A stretch of 64,000 bases of DNA from Thelephora terrestris (taxonomy: Eukaryota > Basidiomycota > Agaricomycetes > Thelephorales > Thelephoraceae), in the NCBI GenBank assembly GCA_015956445.1, contig WIUZ02000015.1, positions 522,001-586,000 of the forward strand, written 5' to 3'. Of this stretch, positions 54,192-64,000 are shown piece after piece. Positions within the stretch are counted from its first letter, which is position 1. Each line of letters opens with the position of its first letter. Position numbers and translations under genes: made by a program. A model generated the notes under the pieces. That model saw only the letters and a list, made by a program, of their open reading frames with translations. It was not told the origin of the DNA and ran no database searches.

Positions 54192-56890
54192 TTACTGCTC
54201 ATCTCCCTCAAACCCTCCATCACCCTCCCAATCGCCTCCGCCAATAACAAGTTTCCTCTTCTTCCCAGGGACCTCCACGCCGCCACCAAACCCAACGCCC
54301 ACCTTCCCCCTCAACTCACCCACATCTTGCTCATTCTCCTCAGCCCACTGCAACACCAAATGCCTGCCCAACAAATGAGTGTGCTGGAACAAATTGAACG
54401 CTTTCTCTGCTTCGTGCTTCGAAAGATTAAAAGTCGAGAAAGGCAGACCCTCGTGAGCGGTGGTCGAATTTCTTGGGACGCCGTACGGATCTCAGTTGTC
54501 CGTGAGCGCTGTGGGTTGAAGATCTTTGGTAACGGCGACCCGGGAGAAGGGATGAAGCGACGAATCACGTACCCGAAGAGCTCCCTGATGTCCTTCTTGT
54601 TGGCCTCGAATGGCACGTTCTTCACGATCATCTTCGTCGAACTCTTCCCACCAGCTTTGTCCTTGCCTTCGATAGGTTCCTCTACGCCCCTCCAGCCAAC
54701 CGAACGCTGAACGAGTGCCCATCGAGAACGTATCCTTGCATTGATTTCAAAGCCCTCTTCGCTCCTTCGGCATCCTTGAACCCAACGAACCCGTAGCCCA
54801 TGCTGAGCTTTCCACTGGAATTTCTCGGGTCGGGTTTCATTTGAACTCGGGCGAAGGCGAAGGAAGGCAGGCTACGGAACGCGCGATCGAGTCCATCAGG
54901 GGTCGTAGAGAACGTAAGATTCTTCACAAGGAGTGTGTCGTTCCACCGGTGATTGCCACCTGGGGATCGGCTTCCGCATCCTTCTCTTCCGGAATGGTGA
55001 TAGGCTTGGTTCCATTCGAAAAACGGTTGTGGGTCCACCTCCAGAGACCGCAGAAGCAGGCTCCTTGAGCATACCGATCGGGCCCTTCTCCAAATATACG
55101 ATGGCGTTGCCCAACTGCCGATACACCACAGCCTTGAATGCCCCCGCAGCATCATCCGAGTGAACGAACTCTACCACAGCGATAGTCCCCGCTGGAGGTA
55201 TCAGGACCCGGCTCAGTTCCCCGTGGACCTCGAAGAAGATGACAGTATCAGAGCGGCTGACGCGGCCCGAGCCAGTGAGATCGGAGAAGGAATCGAGGAT
55301 TACGCCATGAGATTCAAGGTATGCTTTAGTCTCGTTAATTACGTGGGTTTCTGCCAGTGCCAGTTTTACCGCAGCGTTTTCAGAATCAGGGTTCGAGATG
55401 TCGGATTTCGATATCTTCATCCGATCGGCCACTGACGAGACCACGGCATCGCTCTGGTGGTGATTCCGTCAGAAATCCGCGATCGTAGAGTGTAGAATGA
55501 TGCAGAGGAACCCCAACTTACGTTCATGTACAACATACCCCAATTGAACTCCTTCCTGGCGCCTGCTTTCCTTTTCGCGTCTTTGTCCCCCTTGACGGTC
55601 TTCTTCATTTCTACATCCTCAGCCTTGGTGCCGCCCTTCCGGTCGACTGCTCCGAGAATGTGTAGAAGTCGCCCTTGGAAAGACTTTTTGTCCAGAGATT
55701 CGTACACGGAAACGGCCGATGCTGGGGAGGCGAAGGTAATATATGCCACGCCTTTGAGTCCCTTGGTGATCCTGTCGATGGGTATATGAGCCTAAATGCG
55801 CGGTTAGCCGCAGTTCGGATGACGTGCACAGCCAGGGAAAGTTGAGGAAGAAATTCTAGCAATATATAGCCCGAGGTTCTCAGCTTTCCCCCTCGGGGAG
55901 TCTGATGTCCCTATCGGAGACTCTCATCGTGTAAATCGAATAAAGAGCGCAATCTCACCTAGCGGGGGAGCGTGAATCAGTCAGCATGGGAAGGAGAAGT
56001 GGATTCAAGCCCCGGAAGGAACCAAATCGCACCTGTGGAATTTCTCCAAAAGGTTTGAATAACTCCGTCAGATTCTGGACAGTGCGAGAGTAAGCGAGGA
56101 TCCAGACGAAGAGTCGAGCGGTTTGGAGAATGGTCCCGTGCTGGATCGCTCGACGAGGCTTCGGCCTTTTGAAACTTGTGTTAGCTGACGACGAGTAGAC
56201 CAGAATCGCTCCACGGGGACATACCTGGTGAGTCTCGATCTTGTTGTTGGGTGGTGGGTCCGAAAGGTGGGTGGCGTCAGGGCCTTCGACAGTGGGGTTG
56301 GCCATTCGTTGCCTCATCCAATCCAGATCCGAGAGAGCGTTTCGCGAAGGCGCAGGATTCGCATCTATCTGCTCGTCCATAACACCAACTCTCTTCCCAG
56401 TTGTCGGAGGTCGCAGTTGCTCCTCGTTCGCCCAGGAGAGACCCTTCACCGTCCGCGGCTGCATAACCTTCTGATATTCCTCAAAGTCCTTGTCGGTCTG
56501 AAGAGATTTGCTATCAGCCCCGTCATTGGCTTTGACCTTCCGCTGCTGGAGGGGGAGAGTTTGGAGATGTTCGTGGTCGAAGGATCGGCTTCGAGCTTTC
56601 GACGCGTTGTTGCTCGCTCTTCCTCATCCCTTATCCCCCAACCACGATGAGCTCGCGAAAAAAGCCACCGAGGACGCGGGCGCTATGTGAAGCAACACGA
56701 GGAACTCACGTCAACGACCTCGACGCTTATCCGCATAGAGTCGATAAAACTTTTATCGAACCACCGCATCGCTTCCTCTGCCTCCTTCTCCATTCTAAGG
56801 CCCACGAAACCAAACCTTCGGGAGGTTCCATCTGGTTTGTAAGTGATTTTGGCGTCGGTGAGGGTCAAGGTCTTCGAGGATGAGGAAGAA
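54192..56890 (-). pseudogene. MRD1: MRD1 pseudogene (multiple RNA-recognition-motif ribosome biogenesis factor)
   Basis: A long, recognisable but broken copy of MRD1/RBM19, a nucleolar protein with several RNA-recognition motifs needed for 18S rRNA processing. In order: end of motif 1 (TDAKITYKPDGTSRRFGFVG), linker with VMQPRTVKGLSWANEE, motif 2 (TARLFVWILAYS, AYITFASPASAVSVYESLDK), NWGMLYMN, a middle motif cut inside (SDTVI joined to FFEVHGELSR, about 20 residues lost), LLVKNLTFSTTPDGL, KLSMGYGFVGFKDAEGAKRA, MIVKNVPFEANKKDIRELFG and HTHLLGRHLVLQWAEE. Several frame changes occur. The 5' end is cut where the segmental repeat begins. Confidence 0.8.
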
Positions 56891-58484
56891 GTCGATGGGG
56901 TGTTTTTCGCACCCTTGCCGGAGAGGGTTTGACTGGGACATGTACATAGGGTTGCTTCGGAACGATGGCTTGGCGTTTGACGTTCTGGTTTGAAACCCGC
57001 AAGAGTATCGGCTTCCTGAGAGGCCCTGCACCACGGATTGCAGCCAAACCCACCGTGACGGTGGACGGAGCTAGAAACGCGATCGAAGGCAAGCGTGATT
57101 CTGACCTACGTCATCACGTGGAATTCCAACCCATTCAAACGGACTTCGTCCGAGTGTGTGCATGATCTACCAGATCCCATCTGTTTCCCGATGCAGACCA
57201 GCTGCTCACGAGCAGTGTTGTCAATGACTTTCCAACAAGTCTCGCACATCGCTGCTCGCGCAGGGCTCGGGTCAGAGCAAGCGAACATTCCCTTCCCCTC
57301 CATGCTACGGTCATCAATTCTCCAAGCACTCACGGAACGTGCCTGTCAACATATCTCGTTTGCGCACAGTTCCACATGTCGTATGTCTCTCTAATCTCTC
57401 GTTCATCGCGGCTGCTCAACTCAGGTGCTGAATCATGGACGTGTGGCATGGTGTATTTTTGTGCACTTCGAACGACACAGGTTGACAGGTACGTTCTGTG
57501 CATACTCGAAAAATCTGTGACGGTGGCATGAAGGAATGCGGACATTTGCTTGCTCTTATTCGGAGCCCTCGTGAGTAGCTGCTTTGCGTCAGGAAACTGA
57601 TGTATCGTGATCCATGCGCCTCAATGGTACATTCAACACTTTCCACCATCGTGACTTTGTTTCTCCAGGCGCGTGCATCAAACGGCTGTCCGAAGCTTGT
57701 GCTTGGAAGTGTAGCCAGTTCCATCCAGGCCATGAAACTCCGAATCTGCCGGCTTCATTGACGTCCGCGCATGGAAGCGCACATAGCCGCCCTCTAATGC
57801 TGTTTTTTACGTTGGAGACAAGAACCGAGGTATTTCCTGGTATTGCATTTGTGTTACAGAAGATAAAACACGGGGTAGGAAGAGCAATCGGGCCCCGGTG
57901 TGCGTGGTCGAGAGAAAGAATAACGAAAAAGTGAAATTGAAGCACCATACACGAGTGGTTACCGAATTGCTCGTGTTCATTGCATCGGTACATTTTATCC
58001 GAGCGTCCCAGCTGATCAGGTAGAGCATGCGCACTGGAATTCCATGTGATGGCGTCCTACGTCAGAAAGTTCATGCTTACCTTCGATCGCGCCTCTAACT
58101 CCGTCCACCGTCCGTCACGGCGAGCTCACGACTCCTCGCGAGTACTGTTTCGGCTGCAATATGTGTTGCAAGGCCTCCCACGAAGCTGATATTCTTGTGG
58201 ACTTCAATCAGAAGGCTGAACCCCAAGCCTCTCTTTTTTTGCAGCCGCCACGCTGCTGATCGACAGGCAACGAGCTCGAGGTGATGGAATGAAAGCACCC
58301 ACTTCCCAGCCTGGACGACGGGTGATGCTTCCGTTCCCCGAAACGCAAGTAGGGAAGGTCCACAATCATCAACAAAAATCATCCTTTTCGATTTTTTTTT
58401 GGCGACGGACCGATTCGAGACGGGTACTTAAACGCGATGCCAGGCCCCCAGAAAAGCAACAGGTTCTGCCTCTTACATTCAGTC

Positions 58485-59156
58485 ATGGCTCGTCTGTCTC
58501 TCCTCGCTGTCCTCGCCTTTGCCTTCTCCGGTGTTGCTTCTGCTGCTCCTGCACTCGGTGGCCTCAGTGCGAGGGACAACCAGAGTTTCCAACCCTGCGG
58601 TGCGTGGATTCTTGCGTCCTAATGCCCCACTTCTGAAACTCAAAGGTATTATCATGCAGGGGGCCCCGACAAAATAGTCTCTGTCAACATTTCTCCGGAC
58701 CCGCCTGTTGCCGGTGCGGATCTGACTGTTGTTGTCATCGCTTACACCCCCGTGCCAATCTTGGTGAGTCGACCGAGCTACTACGGCGGGTAGTGTGTTG
58801 GCTGAACGTAGGGTTCAGGGCGATTCTGTCGCACAGGTCACCGTCATCCGCGGTGATGAGACTTTTTCGACTCAGGCCGTCAGAATTTGCGACACGTATG
58901 TCATTCCTCACTCTCCATGTCCGACACACTCATCTCGAACCGATTATTAGGGCGAGTTGTCCCGTGCAATCGGAAAGGTACTACTCCTTCAAGTACAGTG
59001 TCCGCATGCCCGAGGCGATCTCTCCCAGTGAGTTTGGTAATTTCTTACCGGCGCGGCTTTGACTCACTGTGTTCCGTAGACGAAATCAACATACTCAACA
59101 ACGGATTCTATCCCCCTGGCGAGCCCCTCTTCTGTTTCAATTTTACTCCATCCTAG
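58485..59156 (+). CDS. Secreted ML-domain (lipid-binding type) protein 3
   Basis: 149-aa secreted protein from exons 58485-58599, 58660-58763, 58819-58895, 58951-59027 and 59080-59156. The signal peptide is MARLSLLAVLAFAFSGVASA. The mature part holds ISPDPPVAGADLTVVVIAY, VRICDT, ASCPVQSERYYSFKYS and LFCFNFTPS, keeping the four cysteines of ML1 and ML2. It is nearer to ML1 in the middle exons although it sits in the repeat that carries ML2, a hint of gene conversion. All splice sites are intact. Confidence 0.8.
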
Positions 59157-60191
59157 ACGTGCCCCTTGTATACCACGGCCCAGTTGCTTTCTCCTTTCAA
59201 TGTCGTTGTATCCTTATGGAAAATCTATCATAACGACTCTGTACACCCGCGCCGTACACGATTTGCGTCACGATGTGCTCAATCTTATTTTCGATTCTCG
59301 AAGCCCTTTGCGGGAAGGGGCTTTCGCGAAAATCTTTCTCGGATTCCAACTGTCCTCAGAGTAAAGCCGCGGTTCATTCAAGCATGTCTGGCAGTAAGTA
59401 TTGCGCACAGCCCAATCGCACATCGAATGCGATCACCGGTGTTGCTCGGCGACCCGCCTAGATTTCTCCGCCGTTTCCAGATTGACACCCTCCAGCGGGA
59501 CATGCTGGTACCAAGGTATCACAATACCTCGACTCTAAAGCTGTCGCCACTCTACATTCTCGACCGGATGCTGCACGAGCTCTTGGTGAAACGGGCATGC
59601 CTGCGCTCAAGAGTTGTAAGTTTCCCATCAATCTTGGATATTGTCGATGATGTTAATGCGAAGGTATGGGTTGTAAGATCCCTGGGGGTTGTTTAGCAGA
59701 ATCGGCGAAACGGAGGGTACCAGGGGCCAGTGATATTTGCGACACGTGCCGGGGGAGATTTGCTTGAGGAAATAGGCGCTCAGGCTCCTCTGATAAACCA
59801 ACAGTTGAAGACTTCGGATTGCGAGTGAAGTAGCGGGGATCGAGAGACGCAAAGGCACGGCTGACACGCCTGTACCTCCAAAGTCGGGAAGAATGTCTTG
59901 CGAGTCGGATACACACTCGACAACATCTTCCACCTGGACGGGGCTCACTCTCCAACTAACTTGTGTGTCCATTATTTCCGGTGTTCCATGTCGATTAGGC
60001 TGACCGTATCATTCTGGGTCACCTACAAGAGCTTTCCGTACATGATTCGGGATTCAAAAACACAACAAACTACAGGTACGATCGAGATGCAGTGGGTATC
60101 TCGATGTTAATTGTGGTGATTCCGATGTCGACATAGTCGAAAGCTCGCGCCGCGACTGGTGCTACGAGCGAAAGGGGAGGGAAAAGCCCTA
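59157..60191. other. 3' flank of ML3, with a copy-specific segment at about 59455-59980
   Basis: Relative to 42722-43126 this flank has about 520 bp of extra sequence. Its minus strand has a 114-codon open frame (59972-59628, with VPLRLSIPATSLAIRSLQLL) that I do not recognise. It could be an insertion here or a deletion from the other copy. Confidence 0.4.
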
Positions 60192-61340
60192 TCAACGAAA
60201 TACTGATCTCGCAACCGGGTGCGTGAGACGAGGATCCACTCGCGCATGAACAAACCCTCTCTTCGCGAGTTCGGGCAACAAACTAGCCACAGGCTCTTGC
60301 GGGCGAATACAATACAAAATCTTTGGTAAAATTGAATGCGAGGTCCATAGTTGAACCATCAAATGGTCAAGCTCGTGCCACCCCAGGAAGTTTTGACTCG
60401 GTGGGATGGGCCGGATGCTAGCCAAGGAGATGGTGATGTGCAGGGGGGCTTTGAATTGAGCAGCTTGGATAACCGTAGTTATCCACTGTATGTCCGGCCC
60501 ACTCCATTGAAACCGCAAATGTTTGAGTTTCGATGCATTGGAGAGGTCAACCGGGGGCGGCGCCACATAGTCTATGTCCACGCGTAGCGGTAAGAAGTTG
60601 ATCAACTGTAACGCTAGAAAAGACACACTCAAGGTGTTATACGCAAGGTAGAGAGTTTCGAGGGTTTCGGAACATTTCGACACTAAATCCGTTATCGTTC
60701 TTGAATCAATGTCTTCAGCGTTGCACTGCACCCAGATTGTGGAGAAGTGGGGACCATCGAGGAGTTCCGACAATCCGCGTGCGATGGAACCGCTCTCGCC
60801 GTACAGCATAAGGGACCCGGTGAGCTTTGGCGAGACCAAAGGAGTGGCCCACCCATCGGCCCTGATGTCGCGGGCCTTGGGAGACAACGACAGATCTTCG
60901 AGGAGGGGAAAGGAACAAATGAAACCAATTATCTCTGAGACCGTGGCACAGACACGAGTCAGGTTGAGAGATTTAAGAGTGAGCGAGAATCCATGCAAAT
61001 GAGCGAGGGAAACCCCGCGGGGCCCAAAAGTGGTCATTGTCAGTTTTTGGACGTGGCGAAAGGAGCGGATCCAGGGGAGTACATCGGCGGAGGCTACCCC
61101 ATGGCCATAAACCCAAAGATTGCGGGTGTAATGAGCGGGTGAATCGGAAGGGTCTGGAAATGCCTTCGCCCACGACTCGGTGGCCCTGGCTGTGTCGAGC
61201 TTGACGCGAGCGAAGATATGTCTTCGGGACCGCGGAATCCACGATTTGGAGACGACGCAGCAGGCTTTGAGCGCGGTAGGTTCATTGTACAGATGATCGA
61301 CGATGAGGTCGAGAATCTCCGGCGGGAGGAAGGGGAGCAT
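60192..61340 (-). CDS. F-box protein N
   Basis: Close paralogue of M, 363 aa from exons 61340-60629 and 60571-60192. The 57-nt intron (60628-60572, GTGTGT...ACATAG) is again a multiple of three without a stop. The start MLPFLPPEILDLIVDHLYNE leads into CCVVSKSWIPRSRRHIFA. The middle has HLHGFSLTLKSLNLT and FICSFPLLEDLSLS. The C-terminus has WHELDHLMVQLWTSHSILP and ends ARSVFR soon after KRGFVHA, a normal length for the family. It is divergent from Dph4-b. Confidence 0.86.
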   Translation of the reverse strand: MLPFLPPEILDLIVDHLYNEPTALKACCVVSKSWIPRSRRHIFARVKLDTARATESWAKAFPDPSDSPAHYTRNLWVYGHGVASADVLPWIRSFRHVQKLTMTTFGPRGVSLAHLHGFSLTLKSLNLTRVCATVSEIIGFICSFPLLEDLSLSPKARDIRADGWATPLVSPKLTGSLMLYGESGSIARGLSELLDGPHFSTIWVQCNAEDIDSRTITDLVSKCSETLETLYLAYNTLSVSFLALQLINFLPLRVDIDYVAPPPVDLSNASKLKHLRFQWSGPDIQWITTVIQAAQFKAPLHITISLASIRPIPPSQNFLGWHELDHLMVQLWTSHSILPKILYCIRPQEPVASLLPELAKRGFVHARVDPRLTHPVARSVFR

Positions 61341-61430
61341 CGTTAACACAGCGAACAGTCGGGTTTGAGTGTTTGGTCACCGTGGTTGGCTCGGCATTTC
61401 CCGTCGCAGGCTTGAGCGACGATCGCGCCC
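61341..61430. promoter_or_regulatory. 90-bp divergent region between F-box N and Dph4-b
   Basis: Counterpart of 44438-44511, longer by 16 bp. Start codons face away from each other. Shared control is inferred only from the spacing. Confidence 0.5.
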
Positions 61431-61910
61431 ATGGCTGCCTCGTCCGGGCAAAACTACTACGAACTGCTTCAAGTCCCTCAAACCGCGTCTTTTGCAGATA
61501 TCAAAGCATCATACCATCGTCTCCTCCTCTCTCACCACCCCGACAAGTCTGACCCATCCAAGCACAATTCAACTCAAACAGATGTCGACATCGGGTCGCT
61601 GAAGGAGGCTTTTACCACCCTTTCTACAGCGGAATCTCGGATGAGATACGATTTCGAACTCTCCTCTCTCCCTTGTCTCTCATCTCGGCCATCGCAGAGT
61701 AGACCGGCTCACGTCGTCTCGCTTGAGGACTTTGAGGATCTCGGGCAGGTTTGGGTGTACGGCTGTCGTTGTGGTGAACACTACGCAATCAATGAGGCGG
61801 ATATGGAAAATGATGTTCATTTGGTGGCTTGTTCGGGCTGCTCTGAGGTGATATGGATCGGGTACGAAGCCCAATTCCCCGATTACGAGGCGACCCCGGG
61901 CGAGGCGTAA
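61431..61910 (+). CDS. DPH4: Dph4-type J-protein, copy b (diphthamide synthesis)
   Basis: Second intact 159-aa Dph4-type protein, nearly the same as copy a. The HPD motif is in SHHPDKSDPS, where copy a has SRHPDKSDPS. The zinc-finger residues CRCGEHY and VACSGCSEVIWIGYE are kept. Differences are few and mild (for example TAESRMRYDFELSS against SPESRMRYDSELSS), so both copies could be functional. Diphthamide genes are normally single-copy; this copy came along in the segmental duplication. Confidence 0.92.
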   Translation: MAASSGQNYYELLQVPQTASFADIKASYHRLLLSHHPDKSDPSKHNSTQTDVDIGSLKEAFTTLSTAESRMRYDFELSSLPCLSSRPSQSRPAHVVSLEDFEDLGQVWVYGCRCGEHYAINEADMENDVHLVACSGCSEVIWIGYEAQFPDYEATPGEA

Positions 61911-61989
61911 ACTACAGGTGAGTGAACAACGAGTCTGATACAGCGAGGTGCTAACAGCCCTCCGGGTGAGCTTTAGCTAACGTTCCATC

Positions 61990-62075
61990 GTCGTAGGGAG
62001 TGAGGAATAACACCGAAGAGCCCCAATCCACATCCGCGCACAACATACCCCAATAAAACACCTTCCCAGTCGACC
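61990..62075 (-). pseudogene. Small MRD1-like scrap after Dph4-b
   Basis: The minus strand reads FYWGMLCADVDWGSSVLF, matching NWGMLYMNVSWGSSASF across an exon end and intron start of the MRD1 copy at 55.5 kb. The similarity covers intron sequence too, so it came from genomic DNA, not from a transcript. It has no coding value. Confidence 0.55.
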
Positions 62076-62519
62076 CTCCCCATCTCCGCTTATGTGCGAG
62101 AGGCCGTATCGTGCGCAGAGGCATCGGCAAAGGTTCGATACAATGGCCCGAGTGAAGGGTTCGCGTTCGCAAACTGGGGCTCGGGCGATCGTTCGCAGTG
62201 GAACCATAGAAAGGTCTCACGCGAAACCATTGCTTCTAGTCTATCATGGTCGGGTAGGAAGAAGTGGGGGTGGTGACGTTGACGCTAGATCCTGGTTCTG
62301 TAAGGCGGATGTCCGCGCTAGCTGTGACTTACCGGTTCCCTGGGTGGTGCAAGCTCATACGCGTGATGTAAATATTCCGGCTTGGTGTCACTTGTAGACG
62401 AGAACCGGGGGAACGCCCTCATTTTGTCAAAAACTTGTATTGCAAAGTCCATTTACATCAATCACTCCAACGAATAACTCGGTTTTACCCACGTATACTC
62501 TGCTGATCTACGTCGCCCT

Positions 62520-62801
62520 CTTGGCCAGAGCTTTGGCGGCCAGCCAAACTGCAAACGTTGCTGCGCTTTTCCAGATCCAATCTTTGTAATTGGCGATCTT
62601 GAGTTACCCATCTTCCTCAACGAGAGTGAATCGTAATCGAGCTGGGTGCCGTAAATGGTCGAGCATGTGGCTGAAGTCTGGGCTGTCGTTACGCGTTGTG
62701 ATCTGAGATGGTGCGAGGGGTACACCTGGAGAAGGGAGAAAGTGGAGGACAACTTTCCCTAGAGCTTCGATTACTTCGTGTTGAATGACCTACAGGGGGC
62801 A
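62520..62801 (-). other. Unidentified coding-like stretch
   Basis: After a CCCTGTAG acceptor at about 62802 the minus strand reads about 60 codons of protein-like sequence, including VIQHEVIEALGKVVLHFLPS and DSPDFSHMLDHLRHPARLRF, and ends at a possible donor GATGGGTAAC near 62615. A further open piece with WKSAATFAVWLAAKALAKRA ends in a stop near 62512. It could be the 3' end of a spliced gene. I do not recognise it, and upstream exons up to 63160 are unclear. Confidence 0.35.
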
Positions 62802-64000
62802 AACATCAGTCAGTGATCGCGGAGGTAACGCTGTTATAATTTCTTGGTGTTGGATGCGCACGTCAATTTTGGTCAGTAAGGAATATAGCGGTGCATACCT
62901 CTCGAAGTGCGCTTACTTCACCTCATTGTGGTGGTCAGCACTCATGGGGAACGTTTAGAACTTGTAGTCATTCGTGATGAACCGCCTGACTTGTTCAATG
63001 AGATCGAGAGAGAGGTAGGCGTCAAGGGAATCCTTAGAGGTTTTCAATTGAGGGGGTGTAGCCTTGCCGTTCCGAATACAGGTGGTTTATGGTTGTGGCG
63101 CGGTGATGGGTGTGGGTATGAAGTTGCTCAGGTGCCCCGTGGTGATTGCTTATAAGGGGATCTAAGTCATGGCTAGACCATAATCACAATCTGCTAGTAC
63201 GTTTTGATGATACCAGATACCCCATCCTGATTGGATCTCCCGTCGAGGTCCGAGCCCAGTTAAGGATAACGCATACGCCCTTGAAGTAACATCCAGTTAG
63301 CGCTTCCCGCGGTGTTGCATCTGTCAAGGTTGACTCAACCACATCTCAGAGATAGATGGACTCCCTCGGTGCTCCAGGGCCTGTTGGCGACGTAAGATCC
63401 CGCGCTAGGGTTGGTGGCAATTTGATCAGGAGTAGCGGGTGTTTTGCTCCCTGCGGAGGATATTGTCCTCCCAATCAACAGGTGGAGGTGACCATCTCGC
63501 TCGATCAAACCCGTCCCCAGCGGAGTGCCACGATGGTCTATCATTGTCGTGCAAACCGACGCAGAGAACAGATACCCGTTCTGAGTGGCCTGAAGTGCGT
63601 CAAAGTCGGTTTCTGTGATGCTCATGAAAGCCCCCTGACTTCCCCAAGGACGGTGAAAGACAGGTTGCGAACCGTTGCGAACGACCGAACAGGGTGACCT
63701 CAAGAGTTCAACTATTCGTGTACAAGGGTCGATGCATCTTGATAAACCTCTGGGTGAGCATGCGATAATACTAGACAGGTAGGTAAGAGAACGCACGAAG
63801 AACAATAGAAGCTTCCAGGCTCGTGATGGCGAAAACACCCTCTCCCATTCACGGCTGCTTCAACGAACTGTCGTCGAAGGTATCTACAAATCCTGCGAGG
63901 CAAATTGATCAACAACACAACTAAGCAGCGACGGGCATTCACTCACTGCGTTTGGAATCACCGAGCACAGCTAAGTTCTTCCTTGCTAGTCGCGTCCTTT
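62802..64000. other. End of window; stretch matching 48.3-48.75 kb at about 63550-64000
   Basis: From about 63550 on, the sequence repeats the unidentified remnant at 48300-48750, in the same orientation, and continues past the window end. The part 62802-63550 has short open frames on both strands without known motifs. Confidence 0.4.

Larger units (their letters stand above)
56905..62503 (+). repeat. Second segmental direct repeat, copy 2 (ML3, F-box N, Dph4-b)
   Basis: It matches 40090-45583. Its left edge abuts the truncated MRD1 copy; its right edge lies where the first copy continues into F-box pseudogene O. The spacer 56905-58484 shows no gene of its own and carries the conserved ML promoter block at its end. 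Confidence 0.85.

Noticed and set aside
1-64000. CRISPR arrays, rRNA genes, operons or ribosome binding sites
   Set aside because: None seen. The gene structures are eukaryotic, with spliceosomal introns.

Overview
The window looks like a gene-dense accessory region of an Agaricomycete (mushroom-forming basidiomycete) nuclear genome. Genes have many introns of about 45-63 nt with GTRNGT donors and CTNA-type branch sites. The families present (basidiomycete F-box proteins of the LPPEI...CCLVSKSW type, a NACHT NTPase, an ML-domain secreted protein, eEF1B-gamma, a Dph4 J-protein and MRD1 fragments) fit that group. Species cannot be told from the sequence. All models and similarity statements come from reading the sequence by eye; no search was run.

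Layout. About 1-31 kb and 36-37.6 kb: an array of F-box genes, mostly on the minus strand, built by segmental duplication. A direct repeat (1-6.9 kb and 10.7-15.3 kb) carries F-box pairs A1/B1 and A2/B2; only the first copy also holds F-box C. An inverted repeat (7.5-10.7 kb and 17.5-20.8 kb) carries a head-to-head pair of an F-box gene (D) and a larger F-box/leucine-rich gene (G). G1, G2 and D2 are intact; D1 has lost one base. F-box E, H, I, J, K and L follow. A proline-rich membrane protein (25.4-27.3 kb), eEF1B-gamma (32-33.7 kb) and a citrate/arsenite-type transporter (33.9-35.9 kb) sit among them. From 39 kb on there are three intact genes for a small secreted ML-domain protein (two in inverted orientation at 39.2 and 42.1 kb, one at 58.5 kb). 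A second direct repeat (about 40.1-45.6 kb and 56.9-62.5 kb) carries ML gene, F-box gene and Dph4 gene together. Between its copies lie an F-box pseudogene, MRD1 fragments, an NLR-type NACHT gene (49.3-52.1 kb) and a degenerate protein-kinase domain (52.2-53.4 kb).

I count 14 F-box genes of one family that look intact, two intact G-type F-box/LRR genes, three F-box pseudogenes or fragments and five relics of G-type genes. G relics lie on the opposite strand upstream of A, B and H, so the repeating unit seems to be a divergent two-gene module whose G partner has usually decayed. F-box proteins are normally substrate receptors of SCF ubiquitin ligases. Their lineage-specific amplification beside an NLR-like gene suggests fast-evolving recognition functions, but nothing here shows the substrates. 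The housekeeping genes eEF1B-gamma and Dph4 are intact. MRD1 is present only as broken pieces, so the working copy must be elsewhere.
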